This document shows positions 54,647 through 63,413 of a stretch of 64,000 nucleotides of DNA, one piece after another. Position numbers and translations under genes: made by a program. Each line of letters begins with the position of its first letter. Positions within the stretch are counted from its first letter, which is position 1. Where the stretch lies: positions 62,001 to 126,000 of the forward strand of contig NZ_JAHLOQ010000001.1 in the NCBI RefSeq assembly GCF_018917435.1, in the 5' to 3' direction. The notes under the pieces are model-generated. The model was not told where the DNA came from. It saw nothing but the letters and a program-made list of their open reading frames with translations, and did no database searches. The DNA comes from Intestinibacter bartlettii. GTDB lineage: Bacteria; Bacillota; Clostridia; Peptostreptococcales; Peptostreptococcaceae.

Positions 54647-55756
54647 ATGGAATACAGAATAAAAAAATCGATAGCTTCTCAAATAAAAGAAAGTTATGCA
54701 GCTGGAGATGAAGTTAAATTAAGCGATATAGAAATCGACTGTTCTGAAGGTATTAACTTAGTATCATTCTCAGATATAGCAATAAATGCCTTTAATTCTA
54801 TTGATTATACAATAATGCAAGATTATCCTCGATCAACAGCCCTACAAAAATCTATAATTGAGTTTTGGGAAAGATATGCTTCCATAGAAATAAATTATGA
54901 TAATATAACTTTATACGATGGTTCAATAGGAGCATTATTCCTAACCAACAAATTATTTATAGAACCAAATGATAAAGTTTTAGGCCTTGCTCCACAGTTT
55001 CCAGAGTACGGTATGGATGTAATTATGTGCAGTGGCATTTTTAATACGTATAAATTAAAACCCGAAAATAATTATAAATTTATTGTAGATGAATTTATAA
55101 ATTTAATAACAAATGATTTAAAACTAATTTATATCGATAACCCAAACAACCCAACAGGACAAATAATACCATTAAATGATATAGAGAAAGTAGTAAAAGC
55201 TGCTTATGATAAAAATATTGTTGTTTTAATAGACGAAGCTTATGGTGACTATATGCCTCCTAAAAATTCAGCTATAAACCTAATCTCTAAGTATGAAAAT
55301 TTAATAGTGTCAAAAACATTTTCAAAAGCTTACGGTCTTGCAGGACTCAGAGGAGGCTATTCTATTCAAAATGAAAAGTTAACTAAAATAATGAGAAATG
55401 TAAATACCCCTTATGAAATGGGTTCTATCACTAGGTTTGTTGCTTCTAAAGTCATAAATGATTATGATTTCTTAGATAAAATGAAGGAATACAATTACAA
55501 AATAAAAAAACAACTTATAAAGCATTATAAAAACTTAAATATATCAGAAACTGGTGATACTACCTCTATAATGCTTGTAACACATAAAAATAAAAATCTC
55601 GATCTTGCAAGAGAATTTGCAAAACTAAAAATAGGAGTCATATCTTGTGATTCATTTGAATCATTAGGAAAAAATTCTGTTAGATTTAGATTGCCCTCAC
55701 CAAAATATTTGCCTAGATTGGTTGAAGCATTTAATATCATAGATAATATAAAATAA
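54647..55756 (+). CDS. class I/II aminotransferase, HisC-like
   Basis: 369 residues, fold type I. IDNPNNPTGQ, IDEAYGDYM and SKTFSKAYGLAGLRGG (PLP lysine) define it; general shape is that of histidinol-phosphate aminotransferases and relatives. N-terminal segment LSDIEIDCSEGINLVSF is not HisC-like in detail. GGGAGA ribosome site. Paired with the preceding class III aminotransferase, suggesting two transamination steps in one pathway, but no known operon matches. Confidence 0.88.
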   Translation: MEYRIKKSIASQIKESYAAGDEVKLSDIEIDCSEGINLVSFSDIAINAFNSIDYTIMQDYPRSTALQKSIIEFWERYASIEINYDNITLYDGSIGALFLTNKLFIEPNDKVLGLAPQFPEYGMDVIMCSGIFNTYKLKPENNYKFIVDEFINLITNDLKLIYIDNPNNPTGQIIPLNDIEKVVKAAYDKNIVVLIDEAYGDYMPPKNSAINLISKYENLIVSKTFSKAYGLAGLRGGYSIQNEKLTKIMRNVNTPYEMGSITRFVASKVINDYDFLDKMKEYNYKIKKQLIKHYKNLNISETGDTTSIMLVTHKNKNLDLAREFAKLKIGVISCDSFESLGKNSVRFRLPSPKYLPRLVEAFNIIDNIK

Positions 55757-55757
55757 C

Positions 55758-55797
55758 AAAAAACGGCTGTATCAAAATACAGTCGTTTTTTATTTTC
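55758..55797. terminator. bidirectional terminator
   Basis: AAAAAACG(G)CTGTAT/ATACAG(T)CGTTTTTT hairpin with CAAA loop. Confidence 0.88.
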
Positions 55798-55804
55798 TTT
55801 ATAT

Positions 55805-58180
55805 TTAATTTTCATTTTTTAAAAATTTAACAGGGTCTTTTCTAGATGCTATTTTTGCAGGAATAAATCCTCCTATAAGAGTTATTAATATGCTTATTAT
55901 TATTAAAACTAATGCATATTCTATTTTCAAAACTGCAATATCTGCTAAATCTGTAATTTTTTCTAGCATAAAGTTCATAGGTACCATAAATAGATATGCC
56001 ATAAATACTCCTAAAACTCCAGATAAAAATCCGATAATTATATTTTCTGTATTAAATAACCTAACTATATCCCTTTTTTTGCTCCCTAAAACTCTAAGTA
56101 TACAGACTTCTCTCTTTCTTTCTAATATAGATGCATAAGTTAATATAAATATCGTTATTAAAGATATTAAAAATGTAATTGATGCAAAAACTATTAAAAC
56201 TATTGTTATACCCTTCATAATACTTGTAGATAATTTATTTATTGTAGTTGATGTATCTTTGTACAATACTTTTTCATCTTCTGCTTTGTTTTTATTATAT
56301 TTATCTAAGTATTCAATTATATCATTTTTACTTTCAAAATCTTTAGGATAAATAGTTATACATGAAGGTAAAAATGATGCCCCTAAAGAACTCAACATCT
56401 GATTTTTTGTTACAGATTGATTTATACTGCTTAATATGTTTACACCAGATATTTCATCTATTATACCTTCTTTATCTTTTTTGCTTTTAAAAGTTTGACC
56501 TGTTATAACATTATAATCTGAATTTTGTTGATATTTTACGATTTCAGACTTTTGACAATCCTCAATATAGTAATTACATAATTCATTACTATATGAAATA
56601 CCTTGTGGTAAATCAGATAAGTTATTACTTTTTTTCGATCTAAGTATTCCAGTTATACTTATAGTTATAGCTTCTTTCGAGTTGTATAATTTATTTAAAT
56701 TTTCTTCACTGCTATTTATATAAAAATAGTTGCCTTGTTTTTCATAAAATTGATTGTTTAGAATAACTTTATATTCTTTTCCTACCAACTTATCAAACTC
56801 TATTTTCTCATTACCTTTATAATTTATTCCAAGTGCATTTAAAATATTTCGATCTAACCTATTATATTCATCTACAACTAATACAATATCATTTTTATCT
56901 GTAGGATAATATCCATATAATAAATCATAATTTTTTTCTAAATATTTGCCATCTCCATAATCTTCTGGATAAGACGATAAATTAACTGATGATGTATCTA
57001 AAACAGATATTTTTCCATCCTCATCTTTTTTTAGTATATTCATGTTGACTTGACTTTCATAGGATATAGCTGAAAATAAATCGTTGTCCATATTTTTTAT
57101 ATACTGTATATATTCTTGAGTTATTTTATTTTTATATTCTGTATTATTCTCATTTGAATCATATGGATAAATTGCATCCTCATCTTTATTCAAATCTAAC
57201 TCATCTTCAGTTTGTGCATTTTTATTACTTGATTTTGTATTATAAATAAAATTATTATATACTTTATTTATAACGATTGGATAATTAGCTAAAGTATCAT
57301 TTTCATAGTTGCTTATTTTTTCTCCAAATCCCTGAATTACAGATATTATTAGTGCAATACCCATAATACCAATGCTTGAAATCAATATATAGAAAAATGT
57401 TCTTAATTTTTTATTTGAAATATCTCTCATAGCTAATTTCATAGACATAGATACTTTCATTTTAGTTTTATTTAAACATATTTCCTTTTGAGATAACTCT
57501 TCTTTTAATGGATTTGTATCTTCTATTACTTCCCCATCTCTAAAAGTAATTATTCTTGTTGCATATTTTTTGGCAATAATAGGATTTTGAGTAACCATAA
57601 TTACTAATTTGTCTTTAAAAACTTCTTTCATCAAATCCATTATTTCTATACTTGATTTACTATCTAAATTTCCTGTTGGTTCATCCGCAAGTATTATTTT
57701 AGGATTATTTACAAGTGCTCTTGCAATTGCAACCCTTTGCATCTCATCTTTAGAAAGATACTCAGATGTCTTTCTCATATAGTCTTTAATTCCTACTTTA
57801 TTTAATGCCTCTATTGCTTTATCTTGCTTTTCTTGTTTTGATAAACAATTAAGTGATACAGCAAGTTTTACATTTTCTAATATACTTAAATGAGGTATAA
57901 GATTATAATTTTTAAATATGAACCCTACAGTAGTATTTCTATATGAATCCCAGTTAGAATCAGAAAATTCTTTTGTAGACTTTCCATTTATAATTAAATC
58001 TCCTTTATCGCAGCGTTCTAACCCTCCAATTATATTCAAAAAGGTTGTTTTTCCAGAGCCACTTGCACCTAATATTGTTACAAATTCACTTTCTCTAAAT
58101 TTTAAATTTATTCCATCTAAGGCAATCTGCCTGCTTCCACCTGTTATGTAACTTTTATAAATATTTTTTAGTTGTAACAT
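55805..58180 (-). CDS. ABC transporter fusion: ATP-binding plus MacB-like permease
   Basis: 791 residues. Residues 1-220 are an ABC ATPase: Walker A GASGSGKTTFLN and Walker B IILADEPTGNLD are normal, but the signature is LSKDE instead of LSGGE/Q and the switch His in VTH is Gln (IMVTQNP). Residues about 255-275 are the first membrane helix, 280-640 an extracytoplasmic MacB-type domain, and 640-791 hold three more helices, as in MacB/FtsX-type permeases. ATG at 58180 with AGGAGG. Divergent from a two-component system that probably regulates it. Substrate unknown; peptides or antibiotic sensing is typical. Confidence 0.85.
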   Translation of the reverse strand: MLQLKNIYKSYITGGSRQIALDGINLKFRESEFVTILGASGSGKTTFLNIIGGLERCDKGDLIINGKSTKEFSDSNWDSYRNTTVGFIFKNYNLIPHLSILENVKLAVSLNCLSKQEKQDKAIEALNKVGIKDYMRKTSEYLSKDEMQRVAIARALVNNPKIILADEPTGNLDSKSSIEIMDLMKEVFKDKLVIMVTQNPIIAKKYATRIITFRDGEVIEDTNPLKEELSQKEICLNKTKMKVSMSMKLAMRDISNKKLRTFFYILISSIGIMGIALIISVIQGFGEKISNYENDTLANYPIVINKVYNNFIYNTKSSNKNAQTEDELDLNKDEDAIYPYDSNENNTEYKNKITQEYIQYIKNMDNDLFSAISYESQVNMNILKKDEDGKISVLDTSSVNLSSYPEDYGDGKYLEKNYDLLYGYYPTDKNDIVLVVDEYNRLDRNILNALGINYKGNEKIEFDKLVGKEYKVILNNQFYEKQGNYFYINSSEENLNKLYNSKEAITISITGILRSKKSNNLSDLPQGISYSNELCNYYIEDCQKSEIVKYQQNSDYNVITGQTFKSKKDKEGIIDEISGVNILSSINQSVTKNQMLSSLGASFLPSCITIYPKDFESKNDIIEYLDKYNKNKAEDEKVLYKDTSTTINKLSTSIMKGITIVLIVFASITFLISLITIFILTYASILERKREVCILRVLGSKKRDIVRLFNTENIIIGFLSGVLGVFMAYLFMVPMNFMLEKITDLADIAVLKIEYALVLIIISILITLIGGFIPAKIASRKDPVKFLKNEN

Positions 58181-58399
58181 AATGCCTCCTAAATTTTTAT
58201 ACCTCAACAATTACAAATATAATACTATTATTTTAATATATTTTTTATTTATTATAAAGTTAATATATTAATAAAATGTGAATTACTAATATCTTCATCA
58301 AATTTTATATTAAGTTCATATTTTTTATTTATAATTTTATAGTATAATTTAGTTTAGAATAATTTATACTTATACATATAAAAATTTGAGGTGCTTTAA

Positions 58400-59074
58400 A
58401 TGTTTAATATATTAGTAATTGAAGATAACAAAAATATGAGAAAACTTATTTGTGCTACTTTAAAACAAAATGGATACTCAACTTTTGAAGCAGAAGATGG
58501 TGAAGTTGGTCTTGATGTTTTAGATACTACACATATAGATTTAATAATATGCGATATAATGATGCCTAATATGGATGGCTATGAATTTACTGAGACTCTA
58601 AGAGAAGGTCATTGCGAAATTCCTATAATAATAGTAACTGCTAAAGAACAACTAGAAGACAAGAAAAAAGGATTTTCAATAGGTGCTGATGATTATATGG
58701 TTAAACCTATAGATTTTGAGGAATTAATTTTAAGGATAGGTGCTATACTTAGACGTTCAAAAATTGTAAATGATCATAAAATAACTGTAGGAGATACAAT
58801 CTTAGATTATAATTCATTATCAGTTACATCTAATGGTGAGTGCAACACTCTACCTAAAAAAGAATTTTATCTTTTATTTAAACTTGTTTCCTCTCCAGAC
58901 ACTATATTTACACGTAGACAATTATTAGATGAAATTTGGGGAATGGAAAGCATGGCTGATGAAAGAACTGTAGATGTACATATAAAGAGAATTAGAGAAC
59001 GCTACAGAGATTCAAAAGATTTTGAAATAGTTACAGTAAGAGGACTTGGTTATAAAGCGGTGATAAATTCATGA
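58400..59074 (+). CDS. OmpR/PhoB-family response regulator
   Basis: 224 residues. Receiver domain 1-115 with phosphoacceptor D52 (IICDIMMPNMDGYE), acidic pocket ED at 8-9, and conserved Lys in MVKPIDFEE. C-terminal winged helix has TRRQLLDEIWG, RTVDVHIKRIRER and TVRGLGYKAV. Its 3' end overlaps the histidine kinase gene by 4 bases. GAGGTG before ATG. Probably controls the divergent ABC fusion and its own operon. Confidence 0.96.
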   Translation: MFNILVIEDNKNMRKLICATLKQNGYSTFEAEDGEVGLDVLDTTHIDLIICDIMMPNMDGYEFTETLREGHCEIPIIIVTAKEQLEDKKKGFSIGADDYMVKPIDFEELILRIGAILRRSKIVNDHKITVGDTILDYNSLSVTSNGECNTLPKKEFYLLFKLVSSPDTIFTRRQLLDEIWGMESMADERTVDVHIKRIRERYRDSKDFEIVTVRGLGYKAVINS

Positions 59075-60372
59075 TAAGAAATTTACAGACCAGACTTATT
59101 TTATTTATCATTATAATAGCGACATTTTCTGGCTGTTTTTCACTTTTATTATCATATTATTTTTATGGTGATAGTCTAGAAAATAATATGAAGCAAAATC
59201 AAACTAAAATAGCTGAAAATATTTTATTATTACACAATGAAACTGATTTTCCACTAGAAAAAATTATTTCTATTGATTTTAGTAATGAATATGACTTAAC
59301 TGTAGTTAATGATATTTCTTCTTATACAAATTTAACTACGTATGGTGATATAACTTACTCTGAAAAACCATTATTTCATTCAATTACGACTCTTGTAAAG
59401 GTTGAAGATAAATATGTCGTAATAAGTAATAGACCAAGAAATAATGTATTTTTCTATACAATGATAAATAGTTTATTATCAATTTCTTCTACATTACTTT
59501 TCATATCACTTATGACAACTATGTTTAGTAAGAAAATTTTAATGCCTATCAGAAATTTAAATTATGCTACAGGCGAAGTTTCTAAAGGGAATTTTAAAAT
59601 ACAACTTCCTATTCCAAATGATTTTGAAATGGGATCATTAACAGCTAAATTTAACTCTATGGTTAAAGAATTAAATAGTATAGAAACACTTAGAAATGAT
59701 TTTATAAATAATGTATCACATGAAATTAAAACCCCTATTGCAACTATACAGGGATTTTCTAATTTACTAAAAGATGATACTCTTTCAAAAGAAGATAGAG
59801 ATGAATATCTAGATATTATAATTAGTGAAACGTCTAGGATATCAAACTTAACTAGTAATATCCTAAAGCTTACTAAACTTGAAACCCAAGGAATAATGAC
59901 AGATAAAACTTCATTCTCTTTAGATGAGCAACTTAGACATTCTATACTTCTTTTACAAAGAGATTTATCAGAAAAAAATCTAGATATAGATATAGATTTA
60001 GATAGAGTTCAAATTTATAGCAATGAAGAATTACTACAACAAGTTTGGTTAAATCTACTTTCTAATGCTATAAAGTTTACAAATGAAAATGGTAAAATAT
60101 CTATACAACTTATGGATACTGAAGATACTGCCACTGTCAAAATCACCGATAATGGTATTGGAATGAAAGCTGAAAGCTTAAACCATATTTTTGATAAATT
60201 TTATCAAGAAGATAGATCTCATTCAAGTAATGGTAATGGTTTGGGACTCCCTCTTGTAAAACGTATCGTTGATTTATGTGGTGGTACAATAAGAGTAAAA
60301 AGTTTATTAGGTGAAGGGTCATCCTTCACAGTTGAATTGCCTAAAAATAATATTAAAATAGAGGGTTCATAA
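59071..60372 (+). CDS. sensor histidine kinase
   Basis: 433 residues. Two membrane segments (about 9-30 and 133-155) surround an extracytoplasmic sensor domain of about 100 residues. A HAMP linker (MPIRNLNYATGEVSKGNFKI) follows, then the phosphoacceptor in VSHEIKTPIATIQGFSNLL, N box LSNAIKFTNENG, DNGIGM and GNGLGLPLVKR. Functions with the preceding response regulator. Its 4-base overlap implies coupled translation. Signal unknown. A short hairpin terminator follows. Confidence 0.96.
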   Translation: MIRNLQTRLILFIIIIATFSGCFSLLLSYYFYGDSLENNMKQNQTKIAENILLLHNETDFPLEKIISIDFSNEYDLTVVNDISSYTNLTTYGDITYSEKPLFHSITTLVKVEDKYVVISNRPRNNVFFYTMINSLLSISSTLLFISLMTTMFSKKILMPIRNLNYATGEVSKGNFKIQLPIPNDFEMGSLTAKFNSMVKELNSIETLRNDFINNVSHEIKTPIATIQGFSNLLKDDTLSKEDRDEYLDIIISETSRISNLTSNILKLTKLETQGIMTDKTSFSLDEQLRHSILLLQRDLSEKNLDIDIDLDRVQIYSNEELLQQVWLNLLSNAIKFTNENGKISIQLMDTEDTATVKITDNGIGMKAESLNHIFDKFYQEDRSHSSNGNGLGLPLVKRIVDLCGGTIRVKSLLGEGSSFTVELPKNNIKIEGS

Positions 60373-60403
60373 TATATGAATCCAAATACACTTTTAATTA
60401 CTT

Positions 60404-60432
60404 AAGGGAGGATAAAATCCTCCCCTTTTTCA
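60404..60432 (+). terminator. terminator after the two-component system
   Basis: GGGAGGAT-AAA-ATCCTCCC hairpin (60406-60424) followed by CTTTTTC. Confidence 0.9.
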
Positions 60433-60500
60433 TATGTTTATACTAATAAAAATTTATTGAAACCAAACCAATAACAGTTTAGATAAATATTTTATATAGT

Positions 60501-61727
60501 TTAATTATTATTCATTGATTGAATCATCTTTTGAATATACATATAGTAATTATTCCACATGTCATTCATACTATCCATTTCATCAAATGTCATTATATAT
60601 GGAGTTTCCATTGTCATATATTGATTTGACATATTTCCCATATATTGCATTGGAGTCATATCGTACATTGGATTTACATAACTATATTGAGATTCGTTTT
60701 GATTCATACATCCACAAGTATCTTTTTTACAACTACAATCTTGTTGTTCTGGAGCTAATTGTATAATTTCTTCGTCACATTCTTTGCATCCATAGTCAAT
60801 ATATTCATAGTTATTGCATTCATACATTTCCTTTTTAGGTTGGCATGAGCAATTATTAACTTGTTTTTTAGGTTTGCAACCACAATTAGGCATTTCTTTA
60901 TTTTCACTCATATTACATCCACATGATGACTTAGTTGTTTCTGGTTTAACACAACTATTCATACAATTATTTAATTTTGTGTTACATTTGTTTATAAGAT
61001 CTTCGCATTTTTTAGATTTTGCTTCCATTTCTTTTATTTTTTCTTCAGCAGTTTTATAACATTCTAAAGTTTTTTGTTCATATTTTAAAGTTTGATTATA
61101 TAAATATTTTGCTTGTGCATTATAATTTTCAGCTTTTTCATAAGCACATTTTGCATTTTGACAATTTTCTGCAGCTTCTTGTTCTAATTCTTGAGCTTCT
61201 TTATAAAGACATTTAGCCTTACAGCATAATTCTTCTGCCTTATTCATCAATTCTTGAGCTGAACAAGTTGCATTTTTAGACCCTTTATCTGCTTCTTTTG
61301 CATTTTGCATTAAATTACATGATTTTTGAGATAAAGTCTTTGCATTTTGTTCTAATTCTTTAGCGTCTTGAAGTGCACACATAGCTTTTTGTTCATATTT
61401 TACAGCTTTGTTAAATAGCTCTTCTGCTCTTTCAGCTAAATCAGAACACTTATCTTCACATTTAATTTCACATTCTTCACATGGACAAGTATATTCTTTT
61501 ATTTTTGGTTTACACTTTGTAGGTTTACAACTATTTATTGGACTTATAGTTTTATCAGGTATACAACTTTTTGGGTTGCATTCAGTTGTTGGTTTAGTAC
61601 AGTTACATTTATCTTGGCTACTGTTGCTTTGACATACGTCTTCCTTTTTTGAGCAATAATTCATATTCTTGTTGTTACACATGTTCCCCTGATTATTGCA
61701 TCCACAAGATTTTTTCTTCTTTCTCAT
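60501..61727 (-). CDS. cysteine-rich alanine-heptad coiled-coil protein (spore coat/exosporium-like)
   Basis: 408 residues, about 42 cysteines. Residues 1-94 are Cys-rich with CxC and CNxK patterns. Residues about 94-260 are an unbroken coiled coil: from A101 to A227 every seventh residue is small (15 Ala, 2 Ser, 2 Thr in 19 heptads), and the position three later is mainly Leu, Tyr or Ala. Nine cysteines lie within the coil. Residues 260-345 are again Cys-rich (SCGC, NCGC, NCSC, DCSC, TCGC), and the tail (about 345-408) is rich in Met, Tyr and Asn. Internal segments recur, for example KYEQKA at 110 and KYEQKT at 215. No signal peptide. Cys-, Tyr- and Met-rich, cross-linkable composition resembles spore surface proteins; I recognise no named family. 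The start has AAGGAG. An AC-N16-CATATAATTA-like stretch upstream may be a SigK promoter, tentatively. Confidence 0.75.
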   Translation of the reverse strand: MRKKKKSCGCNNQGNMCNNKNMNYCSKKEDVCQSNSSQDKCNCTKPTTECNPKSCIPDKTISPINSCKPTKCKPKIKEYTCPCEECEIKCEDKCSDLAERAEELFNKAVKYEQKAMCALQDAKELEQNAKTLSQKSCNLMQNAKEADKGSKNATCSAQELMNKAEELCCKAKCLYKEAQELEQEAAENCQNAKCAYEKAENYNAQAKYLYNQTLKYEQKTLECYKTAEEKIKEMEAKSKKCEDLINKCNTKLNNCMNSCVKPETTKSSCGCNMSENKEMPNCGCKPKKQVNNCSCQPKKEMYECNNYEYIDYGCKECDEEIIQLAPEQQDCSCKKDTCGCMNQNESQYSYVNPMYDMTPMQYMGNMSNQYMTMETPYIMTFDEMDSMNDMWNNYYMYIQKMIQSMNNN

Positions 61728-61905
61728 GATAAGTCAATCTCCTTTTTGATAGAAAATTTACAAAAAAGCCTTAATTTAAATACTTTTAAATTTATAGACT
61801 TCTAAAAACATATATATATTTTTATTTATTATATTTGTTTATTATAATTATATGTAAACTTGAAAAACTGGTTACAAAGGAGAATAAAAGTCTGTTTTAA
61901 AAAAT

Positions 61906-63231
61906 CTATGCTGAAAATCCGAGATAAAAATAATAAATTAGAAATATTATAAATGTCATAATTAAAATTTTTTCTAAATATACTACTAAAATATTTTTAT
62001 AGTCGATAAACCTCATATATACTCTAATAAAAATAATATTTGTTGTCAGTGATATTCCTTGGCAAATAATAATTATTGCTATTGTAAGTCTTGATATAAA
62101 AGTAATTCCATTATTCAATACTTCAACTGCATAAATTTGATTAAAAAATCCCAACACAATGGATTTTGAAATATAATCAGGATAAGGCATTTTTAGTTTG
62201 ATTAAAATAACTTCATATAAACTGCCTAATATACTTATTATATTTGAGCTTCTAATTATTATATCTATGAGTAAGAACATAATTAGTAAAATTGGTATTA
62301 TATTTGAAGCTATATTAATAGTTTCATTAAAACAATTCAAAATATTTTTAAATAAATTTTTCTTTTCTCTATTTTCTAAATACAGTAAAATAGACATTTT
62401 TAATTTATTTTTCTTATATGATTTCTCTTTAAATTTGTTCTTTACAAAAAAAGTCTTTTCACTATTTTTTATTGGATATATTCTGCATAAAATTAGGCTA
62501 GTAACTAAGAATACAAATAAGTAAGATATTATGAGAAGTATAAAATTAATTTTTAATCTACTTGCTATATACGTTGCTATTGAGATATGTAAAACTGGAT
62601 AATTTAATATGTCCAAAAGAGCTTCATTTTTTCTAAGTTTTCCTTCCTTATATAATTTATAAACCACATAGAAACCTACAAACCCGTCAACAAAGAAAAA
62701 TAAAGCAAATATAAGTATATTTTTTCCGCTCGTCCTAAAAAATTTTTTAGTAAATCGTCCAAAACAACAATCTAAGATATATAATAATCCGTAATCAAGT
62801 AATAATGGTAAAAATATAGAACTTATAGGTAAAAATATCATGATTTTAAATATGCTCTCTTTCATTATTTGTATTAAATTATCATCTTTAAAAAAGATAA
62901 ATTCATTTTTAGTTGTTAAAATGATTAATATCAAAAGGGATACAAATTTTAACACAATATCTATTTTATCAAATATACTTTTTTCTTTTTTTCCTATTTC
63001 CTTTATACATAGAAGTGATATAAAAACAATCATACAAACATATACGAATTGTTCATACTTTAAATAGACTAAGTCTGTAATAAAAAATATAGGAAAAACT
63101 ACTTGTCTATTTATGATCAAAGGTAGGAAAAATACACATACTCCTATGCCTGAAAATATTATTAATTTTACTAGTTCAGAAAAATCATCTCCTCTTATAT
63201 CATTAGTCTTTTTAGATTTTATATCATCCAT
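61906..63231 (-). CDS. YjiH-like nucleoside-recognition (Gate domain) membrane protein
   Basis: 441 residues, about 10 membrane segments. The N-terminus FSGIGVCVFFLPLIINRQVV and the two Gate-domain-like hydrophobic blocks resemble YjiH family proteins, relatives of SpmA/SpmB and YlbJ sporulation membrane proteins. A lysine-rich loop (about residues 260-290) lies in the middle. Function unknown; a role in spore formation is only suggested by the family relatives and by the coat-like gene downstream. AGAGGTGA ribosome site. Confidence 0.7.
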   Translation of the reverse strand: MDDIKSKKTNDIRGDDFSELVKLIIFSGIGVCVFFLPLIINRQVVFPIFFITDLVYLKYEQFVYVCMIVFISLLCIKEIGKKEKSIFDKIDIVLKFVSLLILIILTTKNEFIFFKDDNLIQIMKESIFKIMIFLPISSIFLPLLLDYGLLYILDCCFGRFTKKFFRTSGKNILIFALFFFVDGFVGFYVVYKLYKEGKLRKNEALLDILNYPVLHISIATYIASRLKINFILLIISYLFVFLVTSLILCRIYPIKNSEKTFFVKNKFKEKSYKKNKLKMSILLYLENREKKNLFKNILNCFNETINIASNIIPILLIMFLLIDIIIRSSNIISILGSLYEVILIKLKMPYPDYISKSIVLGFFNQIYAVEVLNNGITFISRLTIAIIIICQGISLTTNIIFIRVYMRFIDYKNILVVYLEKILIMTFIIFLIYYFYLGFSA

Positions 63232-63347
63232 AAAATCACCTCTATATCTAATTTGATTTTTCTCACTTTATTCCTTTAATTTAAATACGTAAATTTACTT
63301 CTTTTAGTAAACCTATTACAAATTTTAGTAAATACTTTGTATAAAAT

Positions 63348-63376
63348 TTGATTTAAATTTGATATAACTGTATAAT
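63348..63376 (+). promoter_or_regulatory. promoter of the glycosyltransferase gene
   Basis: TTGATT (63348-63353), exactly 17-base spacer, TATAAT (63371-63376). Best promoter match in the window; transcription should start about 30 bases before the TTG. Confidence 0.75.
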
Positions 63377-63413
63377 ACTATAAATAGTATTATTTTTAAT
63401 TGGAGGTGATATT

